From: an uncultured bacterium
Lineage (GTDB): Bacteria; Cyanobacteriota; Vampirovibrionia; Gastranaerophilales; Gastranaerophilaceae
Reading direction: 5' to 3'
NCBI GenBank assembly: GCA_949284715.1
Contig: CASDWH010000009.1
Span: 1-64,000 of the forward strand
DNA: 64,000 bases
Shown: in pieces, positions 50,463 to 59,189 of the stretch
How positions within the stretch are numbered: the stretch's first letter is position 1
How the letters are laid out: every line of letters begins with the position of its first letter
The notes under the pieces: generated by a model
What the model was told of the DNA's origin: nothing
The model's input: the letters and a program-made list of their open reading frames with translations, nothing else
Database searches by the model: none
Translations under genes and position numbers: made by a program

Positions 50463-51524
50463 ATGGATATATCGTGTCTGCATTTGGGTATTCTGCCGCA
50501 TAAAAATCTTAACGCCGTTGTTGATATTATTAGCAAGCATTTTCCAGACCTTCCTTTCTGGGCGCAGCTCCCGAATTACGCTCCTGTTGAAGGACAATTT
50601 CTGCAATTTACAACACCTATACCAGGGATAAAAAGCGATATTCTTAAAACAAAATATTATTTGGATACCCGGAGTTATGTCTTTCAAACAAGAAGCCGCG
50701 GTATAATCAAAGATTACGAAGATATTTCATTTGATAAATTAAAAAAATACAGACCCAATTCAGTATTTTTTGATTATTTTTTAAGAATAATTGATGAATT
50801 TAAACCTGAATTCGCAAAAGGACAAATAACCGGCCCCATAACAATTGGACTGCTGCTTAGCGATGAAAGGGGAGTACCGTTAATTGAAAACCATAAAGTT
50901 ATGGACTTAATAACAAAGTGCTGCCTTTTACAATGTATTTCCCAAATTTGTGAAATGAAGGCTGTACACCCGCCTGTAAAACCTATTATTTTTATAGATG
51001 AACCGGCTCTGGGCAAAGCGGTTATTACTGACAATGCCTGCCGCTCTCCTAAAGTAATCAAGTCTATTTTAAAAAAAATTACACAAGCAATAAAAGAGAA
51101 CGGAGGAATTCCGGCTATATCATCTTCAAGCTGCACAGACTGGAATTACGCAGTAGAAAGCGGCTTTAAAATTATATGCATAAATCCTGCCACTCAGTTT
51201 GTTACACTGTTAAACAAAGATTTAAAACTCGATAAATTTCTAAACTCAGGAGGAAAAATTGCGTGGATAGCAATACCTGATAACGAAGAAAAAATAAAAA
51301 AAACAGAACTAAACCAATTACTTCAACAATATTTGAGTAATGTCATAAGATTAAAAGATTTTCATAAACTCCACAAATCATTAATACTTTTAAATTCAAT
51401 CATCGCGGTCGGGAGCAGTAATCCTGCAATCTCTGACACTCTTGCAGAAAAGTCAATCGTGCTGGCAAGAAGTCTGGCAGACAGAATACAACAAGAAATA
51501 GCCGCATTGCAGGAAGAAGAATAA
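50463..51524 (+). CDS. UROD/MetE-like protein with altered metal site
   Basis: 353 residues. The start LGILPHKNLNAVVDIISKHFPDLPFWAQLP, then EFAKGQITGPITIGLLLSD, IFIDEPALGK and SSSSCTDWNYAVESGFKIICI follow the layout of stand-alone MetE/UROD-like methyltransferase proteins. In relatives I recall a zinc His-Cys pair before the TDW motif (HCCGNTDW); here the pair is replaced by Ser. Hence a methyltransferase fold is clear but activity is doubtful. GAGGAGAG precedes the ATG. Partner and substrate unknown. Confidence 0.75.
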   Translation: MDISCLHLGILPHKNLNAVVDIISKHFPDLPFWAQLPNYAPVEGQFLQFTTPIPGIKSDILKTKYYLDTRSYVFQTRSRGIIKDYEDISFDKLKKYRPNSVFFDYFLRIIDEFKPEFAKGQITGPITIGLLLSDERGVPLIENHKVMDLITKCCLLQCISQICEMKAVHPPVKPIIFIDEPALGKAVITDNACRSPKVIKSILKKITQAIKENGGIPAISSSSCTDWNYAVESGFKIICINPATQFVTLLNKDLKLDKFLNSGGKIAWIAIPDNEEKIKKTELNQLLQQYLSNVIRLKDFHKLHKSLILLNSIIAVGSSNPAISDTLAEKSIVLARSLADRIQQEIAALQEEE

Positions 51525-51564
51525 ATATATATTGATAACTATTTTATTTTATGATAGTTTTGTT

Positions 51565-52341
51565 ATGATGAAAAAACTAATTTTACTATCCTTCATTTTA
51601 TTAACGGCTGTGCATACAGCAGCGGCAAAAGATGTGCGCTTCGTACAAGTAGCAGAAGCAGAGTATAATCCTAACAATAAAATAAAACTGGTGAGGTGCG
51701 TAGATGATATTAACACACTCAAAAATATTGACTTTGTAGTCTTTACCGGTGATAATATTTCTTCTGCGCATAAAGAGTATTTAAAGGAATTTTTAAAAGA
51801 AATTAGAAAAATCAAATTTCCTGTATATATAGTAATCGGTGACAGAGATGTTTCAAAAGAAAAGGGACTTAATAAAGAAACCTACAGAGAAGAAGTTTTC
51901 AAAAATCTGGGTTTAGGACAATCACTAAAAACTAACTACAAATTCAAAAAAGGAGGAATTGTATTTATAGTCGCCGACGGGGCTAAAGAATTTGTTACGG
52001 CAGAAAACGGATACTATAAACAAAATACAATAACCTGGCTGGACAAAGAGCTTAGCAAAAACAAAGATAAAAAAGTCATTATCATTCAGCATTTTCCTCT
52101 AATCAAAGGGAAAATTTCTGCCAATAATACATATAAAGCAGAATTATATACAGAAATGCTCTCAAAACACTCCAATGTAGAAGCGATTATAGCCGGACAC
52201 TTTAAACAAAATTCAGAAGAAATAATAAATGGCGTAAATCATATCATTACCCCCTCGTACAGCATTACAGGAGAATACAAAATTTTTGATATTCCTGAAT
52301 ACAGTGATACAATATACACTCAACTCCGCCATGTTGACTAA
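51565..52341 (+). CDS. Exported metallophosphoesterase-like protein with degenerate motifs
   Basis: 258 residues from ATG 51565 (MMKKLILLSFILLTAVHTAAA), a signal peptide; the open frame begins 11 codons earlier. The calcineurin-like fold is visible as RFVQVAEAEY, DFVVFTGDNIS, YIVIGDRDVS, IIIQHFPL and IIAGHFKQN. Active family members have DxH, GDN/GDx, GN-H-D/E, H and GHxH; here DxH is replaced by Glu-Ala-Glu, GNHD by GDRD and the last His by Lys/Gln. Probably a pseudoenzyme or altered metal site. No clear ribosome site. Confidence 0.75.
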   Translation: MMKKLILLSFILLTAVHTAAAKDVRFVQVAEAEYNPNNKIKLVRCVDDINTLKNIDFVVFTGDNISSAHKEYLKEFLKEIRKIKFPVYIVIGDRDVSKEKGLNKETYREEVFKNLGLGQSLKTNYKFKKGGIVFIVADGAKEFVTAENGYYKQNTITWLDKELSKNKDKKVIIIQHFPLIKGKISANNTYKAELYTEMLSKHSNVEAIIAGHFKQNSEEIINGVNHIITPSYSITGEYKIFDIPEYSDTIYTQLRHVD

Positions 52342-52347
52342 TCCTCC

Positions 52348-52376
52348 TTGCTTTTTTCCTTCAAACTTCATACAAT
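52348..52376 (+). promoter_or_regulatory. Promoter of the PilZ-like gene (leaderless candidate)
   Basis: TTGCTT (52348-52353), 17-base spacer, TACAAT (52371-52376), seven bases before the ATG at 52383. No Shine-Dalgarno sequence. Confidence 0.65.
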
Positions 52377-52382
52377 AAAATT

Positions 52383-52976
52383 ATGAATCTTGTAAGAGAA
52401 GGGCAAAAACTTAACCTTATATTCAATAAAGGCGACAAGACTGTAGAAATCACCTGCGTTGTGGCAGGTATAGAATTTGACAGACTGCTTGTAGAATTAC
52501 CAAAGTCTTTCATGCGATATATTGAATTTCTTTCAACCGGATGCGAAGTCAGCGTCAGAGTGTTTTCAACGGCTGGAATTCTCGCGTTTAACTCGATTGT
52601 AATAAACGGCGGACTTGAAGATTTTTTCTCTATAGAGTACGACGAAAATGCTGTGAGAATGGAGCCTTACACAGAATCACCTTCTATAGAAGAAATCCTT
52701 GAACTTTTAATTAAAGATAAAAGCGGCAGAAGTTATGCAGCTAAAACAATAGAAGTAGGAACAAAAGGATTAAAATTTGTTTGTGAAGAAAAATTAGAAT
52801 TAGAAACGATTTACGATTTTACACTAATAACAAATGAAGAATTTGGGAATATAGAATTTACCGGACTCATAAACTCATATGATGAAGTTTTTCCGGAAGA
52901 ATATGTTATGTCCTATACAAAAATTTCAGGAATAGACAGGCAAAATATTTTGCGTTTTATTTATAGTGTGGGATAA
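52383..52976 (+). CDS. PilZ/YcgR-like protein
   Basis: 197 residues in two beta-rich halves. The first (about 1-95) recalls the flagellar-brake-type N-domain: VAGIEFDRLLVELPKSFMRYIEFLSTGCEVSV (parts: GIEFDRLLVELP). The second (about 115-197) has a PilZ-like AKTIEVGTKGLKFVCE and ends ISGIDRQNILRFIYSVG. The c-di-GMP-binding RxxxR is not visible, so ligand binding is unproven. The window also carries flagellin. The gene overlaps the open frame of the TPR gene that follows. Confidence 0.65.
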   Translation: MNLVREGQKLNLIFNKGDKTVEITCVVAGIEFDRLLVELPKSFMRYIEFLSTGCEVSVRVFSTAGILAFNSIVINGGLEDFFSIEYDENAVRMEPYTESPSIEEILELLIKDKSGRSYAAKTIEVGTKGLKFVCEEKLELETIYDFTLITNEEFGNIEFTGLINSYDEVFPEEYVMSYTKISGIDRQNILRFIYSVG

Positions 52977-53004
52977 TAGAAGAGAATGGTGGAATATAAT
53001 AACT

Positions 53005-54594
53005 ATGAAGGAAACTCTTGATAAAAAAACAGAACTAAACAATACGACGAAGTCTAATAAAGTTTTGCGGGAAATTGAAAAATTAAGACTTTCTTTAACA
53101 AAAGACCCGAATAATGCTAAACTTCATGTCAGACTTGGAGATTTGTATGTCGCCTGGCACCTTGATATATCAAATTCTTATCAGTATATTGACGAAGCAA
53201 TTACAGAATACCAGATTGCTCTTGAGTCTTATATGGAAGAACCTGAGCTTTTTTATAAAATAGGTAAAGCTTTCTATTATAAAGGTGATTTTGATAAAGC
53301 CAATAACTATCTGGACTTGGCGATAGGTAAAAAGGCTAATTATTCTCAGGCTTACTACCTTAAAGCTGACATATTTACAAAAAAAGCAAATTTTTCAGAA
53401 GCAAAGCGCTTTGCGCAAATTGCCTCTAAAGGGTTATGGAACAGTTCTAATGCCCATTATCTTCTATACAAACTATACGATACATCATCGTTTAAAGATT
53501 TTAAAACATCAATAATTGCAGGCTGGGAAAAACTATTATCAGTATTAACTCTTCCATTTGATAAAGATGCAATTGAAAATGTATATCTTAATATCTATTA
53601 TTTAAGGTTTATTCCGCTGTTTATACTCGGATTCTATTATCTAAGCTCTAAGAAATTTGATAAGGCACGTGATTTATACGATTCAGCAATAGAAAAGGCG
53701 CCTGGTTTTGCTTCTTTATACTGCCTGCTTGGAGATATCTACATTGCCTGCGGACATTATGAAGATGCTATTTGCGAATTCAAAATGGCAATCTGGCTCG
53801 ATAGTCTTAATATACAGGCATACAGAAGGCTGTGCCGCGCATATGAAGAACAGGGCGACTATAATCAGGCTATTGATGTCTATTATAAATTAATTTCACT
53901 TGCTCCAAATATGCCCGATTTATACTCTAACCTGGGTAATATTTTTTATATCAAAGGAGAATTTGAACTGGCTATAAAGAATTACCAGACAGCAATAACT
54001 CTAAACCCTAATAAACGATGGACAAGCGTAATAGCACAAACTTTAGGGTTTGTATATCAGGAAAATAAACAAGATCCTGATAGCGCCATTTCAGCTTATC
54101 AAACAGCGTATATGCTTACCCCCGACGATATTGATATATATATAAACATGGGCAGCGCTTTTTATGATAAAGATGACTACGATAACGCACTGGCTATATA
54201 TAGAAAAGCTCTGGAATTATCACCAAACAATGCAAAAATCCACTGTAATCTCGGTTTCTTATACTGGGGTAAAGGTGATACAGAACAAGCAATCCAGGAA
54301 TATGATCTAGCTATCAGATACGATAAGAATTACGCAATAGCTTACAACAACCTCGGAGTTATATATTTAGATGATTTAGGGCGGATACAAAAAGCCATAG
54401 AACTATTTAAATCCGCAATAACTGCAAATCCTAATTACGCTCTGGCATATTTTAACCTTGCCCGCGCAACTACTATTACAGGTGATAAAGTTGAAGCCGC
54501 TAAATTATACCAGATTTCTCAGGATATAAATAAAATTACAATGGAAATCGATCCGCAGGATATTGAAGAAAAAATCAAAGGACTTTTTGAATAG
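53005..54594 (+). CDS. Large tetratricopeptide repeat protein
   Basis: 529 residues from ATG 53005 (MKETLDKKTELNN), with GGTGGA 12 bases upstream. The frame begins 13 codons earlier. About ten TPRs fill residues 40-500, for example PELFYKIGKAFYYKGDFDKAN, AYRRLCRAYEEQGDYNQAID, IYINMGSAFYDKDDYDNALA and IHCNLGFLYWGKGDTEQAIQE. A hydrophobic YLRFIPLFILGFYYL in the middle (about 195-210) may be a TPR helix or membrane contact. Scaffold protein of unknown partner. Confidence 0.9.
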   Translation: MKETLDKKTELNNTTKSNKVLREIEKLRLSLTKDPNNAKLHVRLGDLYVAWHLDISNSYQYIDEAITEYQIALESYMEEPELFYKIGKAFYYKGDFDKANNYLDLAIGKKANYSQAYYLKADIFTKKANFSEAKRFAQIASKGLWNSSNAHYLLYKLYDTSSFKDFKTSIIAGWEKLLSVLTLPFDKDAIENVYLNIYYLRFIPLFILGFYYLSSKKFDKARDLYDSAIEKAPGFASLYCLLGDIYIACGHYEDAICEFKMAIWLDSLNIQAYRRLCRAYEEQGDYNQAIDVYYKLISLAPNMPDLYSNLGNIFYIKGEFELAIKNYQTAITLNPNKRWTSVIAQTLGFVYQENKQDPDSAISAYQTAYMLTPDDIDIYINMGSAFYDKDDYDNALAIYRKALELSPNNAKIHCNLGFLYWGKGDTEQAIQEYDLAIRYDKNYAIAYNNLGVIYLDDLGRIQKAIELFKSAITANPNYALAYFNLARATTITGDKVEAAKLYQISQDINKITMEIDPQDIEEKIKGLFE

Positions 54595-54662
54595 CTTGTG
54601 GCAGAAATCTTTTGTTCATGTTAAAATCTTCACAAAATACAGATAAAAAAGGAGATTTGAAT

Positions 54663-55322
54663 ATGCAAGCAAGACGTGCTGCAAGAGAATTAGCACTTAT
54701 ATTACTTTCTCAACTGGATAAAAAAATTATAAATTATTCCACCGAAGATTTTGATGATATTATCTTAAAATCTGTAAGAATCCTTTCAAATAATACACTG
54801 GATGAATTAAAGCTTACAACGCGTTCACTGGTTGAAATGAAGGACAACATAGAAACCTACGAGGCTGAACACGAAACAAATTTAGCAAGACCTATAGGTG
54901 CGAAAAACAAGCCTGTCCCAATTCCTATGACCACAGATATGGTTAAAAATATAGAAAACATGCTTGAAATTGCAGAAAAGGCAATTGCGGCTCTTGAGAT
55001 TGCTGAATTTACCACTCTGGAATCTCATGATGATGTAAGAAATTACGTAATTAAAATTGCCGAAACCTATAAAAAATACAATGAGGCGATTGATAATGAA
55101 ATTAAAAAATACGCAAGCGGCTGGGATTTTTCAAGACTTGTAAAAATGGACAAGGATATTTTGAGAATCGCTATAACAGAACTTTTATATATACAAGACG
55201 CTCCGATAAAAGTTGTTGTTGATGAAGCCTTAGAACTTGCTAAAAAATACTCAACAGATGATAGTTCCTCGTTTATCAACGGAATTCTTGCAAAAGTAAT
55301 TGCCGATAACGGAGTAAAATAA
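54663..55322 (+). CDS. nusB: Transcription antitermination factor NusB, long form
   Basis: 219 residues from ATG 54663 (MQARRAARELALILLSQLDK), with AAAGGAG eight bases upstream. NusB binds boxA RNA with S10 in rRNA transcription. The C-terminal RNA-binding helices have FSRLVKMDKDILRIAITELLYI and VVVDEALELAKKYSTDDSSSFINGILA (parts). Between the halves is an insertion of about 70 residues (KPVPIPMTTDMVKNIENML region), giving the long form I associate with Cyanobacteria. The stop overlaps ftsY by one base. Confidence 0.93.
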   Translation: MQARRAARELALILLSQLDKKIINYSTEDFDDIILKSVRILSNNTLDELKLTTRSLVEMKDNIETYEAEHETNLARPIGAKNKPVPIPMTTDMVKNIENMLEIAEKAIAALEIAEFTTLESHDDVRNYVIKIAETYKKYNEAIDNEIKKYASGWDFSRLVKMDKDILRIAITELLYIQDAPIKVVVDEALELAKKYSTDDSSSFINGILAKVIADNGVK

Positions 55323-56236
55323 TGTTCGGATTTTTCTCCTCTAAAATTGATAATATAAAGCAAGCAGTATCTAAAACAGCGCAGGCGCTTGTCGGAAATA
55401 TTACCGGTGCAATTTCCGGAGAAGAAGAGTTTTCAGAATTCCTGTATGATGAAATGGAAGATATTCTTATAAGTTCAGACTTAGGTGTCGGTTATGCTGC
55501 CGAACTTATTGATGAACTCAGAGAGAAAAAAAATATTAAACCTTCGCAGGTAAAAGAATATTTAAAGAATTCTTTTACAAAAACTCTGGAAAAAGCGGGC
55601 AGCAGTTCTATTGAGTATAAAGACGGAGAAATAAACATTTATTTTATCGCAGGGGTAAACGGGGCAGGAAAAACCACTTTAATCGGAAAACTCGCCTATT
55701 TATTCAAACAAAAAGGGAAAAAAGTACTTATAGCAGCAGCAGATACATTTAGAGCCGCAGCAGAGGAGCAGGTTGATATTTGGTCAAAACGCGCCGGCGC
55801 TGATATTATAAGAAGAGATAAGGCAGATCCTGCATCTGTTGTTTATGAAGCAATAGAAAAAGCAAAAAAAGAACATTATGATGTAATTCTTATCGACACA
55901 GCCGGCCGGCTGCATAATAAATTTAACTTAATGGAAGAACTGTCAAAAATCAAAAACGTTATCAGCAAAAATCTTCCTGGCGCGCTAAGGGAAAGTATCC
56001 TTGTAATAGATGCAAATACAGGGCAAAACGGACTTAATCAGGCAAAAGTGTTCAAAGATTGCATAAATCTTACATCTGTTGCTGTTACAAAACTTGACGG
56101 TTCTGCTAAAGGGGCAATAGTCCTTGCAATTGCGCGTGACTTCGGGCTGCCGGTAAAACTGGTCGGTGTCGGAGAAAAAATGGAAGATTTAAAAGAATTT
56201 AATCCTGCTGACTTTATTAACGCAATTTTCGATTAA
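55322..56236 (+). CDS. ftsY: Signal recognition particle receptor FtsY
   Basis: 304 residues. FtsY receives the SRP-ribosome complex at the membrane. It lacks the long acidic N-domain; the NG domains are complete: GVNGAGKTTLIGKLA (P-loop), AADTFRAAAEEQ, IDTAGRLHNKFNLM, VTKLDGSAKGAIVLAI and GVGEKMEDLKEFNPADF. Overlaps nusB (TAATG). Confidence 0.97.
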   Translation: MFGFFSSKIDNIKQAVSKTAQALVGNITGAISGEEEFSEFLYDEMEDILISSDLGVGYAAELIDELREKKNIKPSQVKEYLKNSFTKTLEKAGSSSIEYKDGEINIYFIAGVNGAGKTTLIGKLAYLFKQKGKKVLIAAADTFRAAAEEQVDIWSKRAGADIIRRDKADPASVVYEAIEKAKKEHYDVILIDTAGRLHNKFNLMEELSKIKNVISKNLPGALRESILVIDANTGQNGLNQAKVFKDCINLTSVAVTKLDGSAKGAIVLAIARDFGLPVKLVGVGEKMEDLKEFNPADFINAIFD

Positions 56237-56237
56237 T

Positions 56238-56858
56238 ATGAACAAATTTTACACAAAAAACGGAGCAGAACTCAAGCTTATAAAACCTGAATCCGGAGAT
56301 TTTAAAATACTGACGGCAGGTGTAATTCATGGTGACGAGCCGCAGGGTAAAGATTTAATCATAAACTACTTAAATACCGTTAAAAAGAGTAATCTTGGTT
56401 TTATTCCAGTCCTGAACCCTGACGGGCTTGCCTTAAATACACGGACAAATGCAAACGGTGTTGATTTAAACAGGAATTTTCCCACTCAAAACTGGATTTC
56501 AACCCCTAAAAATAAATACTGGGGCGGTGACTTTCCGGCAAGCGAGCCTGAAACACAATTCTTAATAAATGTACTGGAAGAATTTGAACCCAAATTAATT
56601 TTAACATTCCATGCCCCGTATAAAGTAGTAAACTATGACGGAGATGCTCTTATTTATGCAGAAGAGATTTCAAAACTTACAGGCTACCCTGTTTCTTCTG
56701 ACATAGGCTACCCGACTCCCGGAAGTTTTGGGACTTATGCGGGAATTGAAAAAAATATACCTGTAATAACTTTAGAACTTGATGAAGAGCGCTCTATTTC
56801 TCAGTTAGAACCCTCAATTTTTAATGTCTTAAATTATTTGGAAACACTTTGTTTGTAG
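56238..56858 (+). CDS. M14-family zinc carboxypeptidase/amidase (MpaA-like)
   Basis: 206 residues. AGVIHGDEPQGKDL gives the HxxE zinc pair, VLNPDGLALNTRTNANGVDLNRNFP (parts: NPDG, NGVDLNRNFPTQNW) the substrate-binding Arg/Asn, LTFHAPYKVVNYDG the third zinc His, and VITLELDEE the catalytic Glu. In size and layout it resembles murein-peptide amidase MpaA. Its place before murF suggests peptidoglycan peptide recycling. It starts one base after ftsY. Confidence 0.88.
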   Translation: MNKFYTKNGAELKLIKPESGDFKILTAGVIHGDEPQGKDLIINYLNTVKKSNLGFIPVLNPDGLALNTRTNANGVDLNRNFPTQNWISTPKNKYWGGDFPASEPETQFLINVLEEFEPKLILTFHAPYKVVNYDGDALIYAEEISKLTGYPVSSDIGYPTPGSFGTYAGIEKNIPVITLELDEERSISQLEPSIFNVLNYLETLCL

Positions 56859-56864
56859 TATAAT
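56859..56864 (+). promoter_or_regulatory. -10 element directly before murF (leaderless candidate)
   Basis: TATAAT at 56859-56864, eight bases before the ATG at 56872. TTGGAA (56838-56843) is a -35 at 15 bases. No Shine-Dalgarno sequence. Confidence 0.5.
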
Positions 56865-56871
56865 ATTTGCT

Positions 56872-58218
56872 ATGAAGAGCAGTTTTTTCTATTGTTTAAA
56901 AAGCGGGAACATAATAAAAAGAGAAGAGTATTCTTATAAAAAAATCTCAACAGATACGAGAACTATTGAAACAGACGACTTTTATATTCCTTTAAAAGGC
57001 GAAAACTTTGACGGGGAAAATTTTATAGAACAGGCTGTTAATCAGGGTGCCGCCGGTTTTTTAACAGCAAACAAAAACACTGCTGAAAAATATATTGATG
57101 ACACAAGGGTCAAAACAATTATTCTTGTTCCGGATACAAAAATTGCGTATATGGAACTTGCAGAACACAGAATTAAAGAAGCCGGATACAAAGTAATAGG
57201 AATAACCGGCAGCAGCGGAAAAACTACAACTAAAGAGATGGTAAACACTGTTATTTCAGAGAGTTTCAATACCTGGAAAACAAAACTTAACCACAACAAT
57301 GAAATAGGATTTTGCCAGACCGTTTTTGAAGCGCCGGAAGATACACATATTTTAATTATAGAAATGGGTATGCGCGGAATTGGAGAAATTGATTTAATTG
57401 CCAAATATGCAAAACCTGATATAGCAATTATTACAAATATTGGCACTGCACATATAGGGCGGCTTGGTTCTATGGAGAACATTGCGCGTGCCAAGTGTGA
57501 AATTACTAGATATATTAAACCTGATGGAATATTTATTGCAAGAAACAACGATTTAATAAAAAAATATTCAGAATTTAAAGGGAGTACAAAATATTATTCG
57601 ATTAATGATGTTATTATAAAAGAACAACATGTAGGGTATTCGAGATTTGAGTATGAGGGATTTGAGTACGAACTTCCTATAGAGGGCGCGCATAATATTG
57701 AGAATGCTCTTGCAGCCATCAATACAGGATTATTTATAGGTATTCCGCCAAGAACTATATTAAACGGACTCAGAAAGTTTGAAACAATAGAAAACAGATG
57801 GAATGTTGAAAAAATCGACGGATTTGAAGTCATTAATGACGCATATAACGCAAACCCTGAATCAATGAAAGCCACTGTCGGTACTATTCTGGATATGTAT
57901 GATGAGCCTGTTCTGGTACTCGGGGATATGGGGGAACTAGGTGAAAATTCGGCAGCTTACCACGCTAATATAGGCCGATTCATTAATAACCACCCCAGAA
58001 CAAATAAAAACACTGTTGTATTAACTGTTGGAGAATTGTCCAAAGAAATAAGCAAACAAATAACCAACTGTATAACAAAGAATTTTGATAATATTACTCA
58101 GGCGGCAGATTATATCTTGAAAAATAAAAATATCGGGAATATACTGTTTTTTAAAGCATCACGTGCAATGAAATTTGAAGAGATAATAAATAAACTTAAA
58201 GGAAAAGGAGAACACTAA
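56872..58218 (+). CDS. murF: UDP-MurNAc-tripeptide:D-Ala-D-Ala ligase MurF
   Basis: 448 residues. It adds D-Ala-D-Ala to UDP-MurNAc-tripeptide. STDTRTIETDDFYIPLKGENFDG is the N-domain; GITGSSGKTTTKEM the P-loop; LNHNNEIG, GMRGIGEIDLIAKYAKPDI and VINDAYNANPESMKA are family motifs. The stop overlaps mraY by one base (TAATG). Confidence 0.96.
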   Translation: MKSSFFYCLKSGNIIKREEYSYKKISTDTRTIETDDFYIPLKGENFDGENFIEQAVNQGAAGFLTANKNTAEKYIDDTRVKTIILVPDTKIAYMELAEHRIKEAGYKVIGITGSSGKTTTKEMVNTVISESFNTWKTKLNHNNEIGFCQTVFEAPEDTHILIIEMGMRGIGEIDLIAKYAKPDIAIITNIGTAHIGRLGSMENIARAKCEITRYIKPDGIFIARNNDLIKKYSEFKGSTKYYSINDVIIKEQHVGYSRFEYEGFEYELPIEGAHNIENALAAINTGLFIGIPPRTILNGLRKFETIENRWNVEKIDGFEVINDAYNANPESMKATVGTILDMYDEPVLVLGDMGELGENSAAYHANIGRFINNHPRTNKNTVVLTVGELSKEISKQITNCITKNFDNITQAADYILKNKNIGNILFFKASRAMKFEEIINKLKGKGEH

Positions 58219-59189
58219 TGATAATGATGTGTGTAGGCGGTATACTTGCATTGGTATTAACAATGTTATTCGGCATTCCGTACATTGACCTGATGAAGAA
58301 AAAAATGTGCGGTCAATTTATACGGGAAGTAGCTCCGGAAGCTCATGCAAAAAAAGCCGGAACCCCGACAACAGGAGGCGTTTTTATTATTGCGGCTATA
58401 CTGATTGCTTCTATTGTAACACTTTTATTAGCACAGAAACTAAACAATTACAGCTGGATAATCCTTGTTACTACCCTGCTTTTTGCTTTACTGGGATATA
58501 AAGATGACAGCTTAAAATTAAAAAGAAAAAACAATCAAGGATTGACCGCTAAAACTAAGCTTATACTTCAAATTATAATATCATTGATTCCGGCAATATA
58601 TATGTTCAAAACCGGCGGCTCTATGATACATTTTGGTACCTTATATATTCAATTAGGCTTCTTTTATCCGATATTTGCTGCGTTTGTAATTATTGCAAGT
58701 TCAAATGCTTTTAATCTTACTGACGGACTGGACGGATTAGCCTCAGCCTCCGGAGTCCCTGTATTTTTTGGCTTAGCGGCGCTTGCATCGCTTACCCACA
58801 GGCCTGAAATAGGAATTATAGCGGCGGTTGCAGTCGGAGCATTAATGGGATTTTTAAAATACAATAAACCCAAGGCGCAAATATTTATGGGCGATACCGG
58901 TTCGCTTGCGCTCGGCGGGTTAATGGGAACCCTTGCCGTTATCGGAAAGTTTGAACTTTATTTTGCAATAATAGCCGGATTGTTTGTAATAGAAGCCCTC
59001 TCTGTTATTATACAGGTTGTTCACTTCAAAATAACAGGAGAAAGATTTTTCAAAATGGCACCGCTGCACCATCATTACGAATTATGCGGCGACAGTGAAG
59101 AAATGATTGTTAAACGTTTTGCGTTTGTATCAATGTTATTTGCTCTTTTAGGCGTCTTGCTTGCTTCAGGAGGCAGGTTAATATGGTAG
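58218..59189 (+). CDS. mraY: Phospho-MurNAc-pentapeptide translocase MraY
   Basis: 323 residues, about ten TM segments. It makes lipid I. HAKKAGTPTTGGVFII, LGYKDDSLKLKRKNNQGLT (Asp-Asp), SNAFNLTDGLDGLA, FMGDTGSLALGG and the C-terminal MAPLHHHYELCG are the active-site signatures. AAAGGAGAAC precedes the ATG. Overlaps murD by seven bases. Confidence 0.98.
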   Translation: MIMMCVGGILALVLTMLFGIPYIDLMKKKMCGQFIREVAPEAHAKKAGTPTTGGVFIIAAILIASIVTLLLAQKLNNYSWIILVTTLLFALLGYKDDSLKLKRKNNQGLTAKTKLILQIIISLIPAIYMFKTGGSMIHFGTLYIQLGFFYPIFAAFVIIASSNAFNLTDGLDGLASASGVPVFFGLAALASLTHRPEIGIIAAVAVGALMGFLKYNKPKAQIFMGDTGSLALGGLMGTLAVIGKFELYFAIIAGLFVIEALSVIIQVVHFKITGERFFKMAPLHHHYELCGDSEEMIVKRFAFVSMLFALLGVLLASGGRLIW

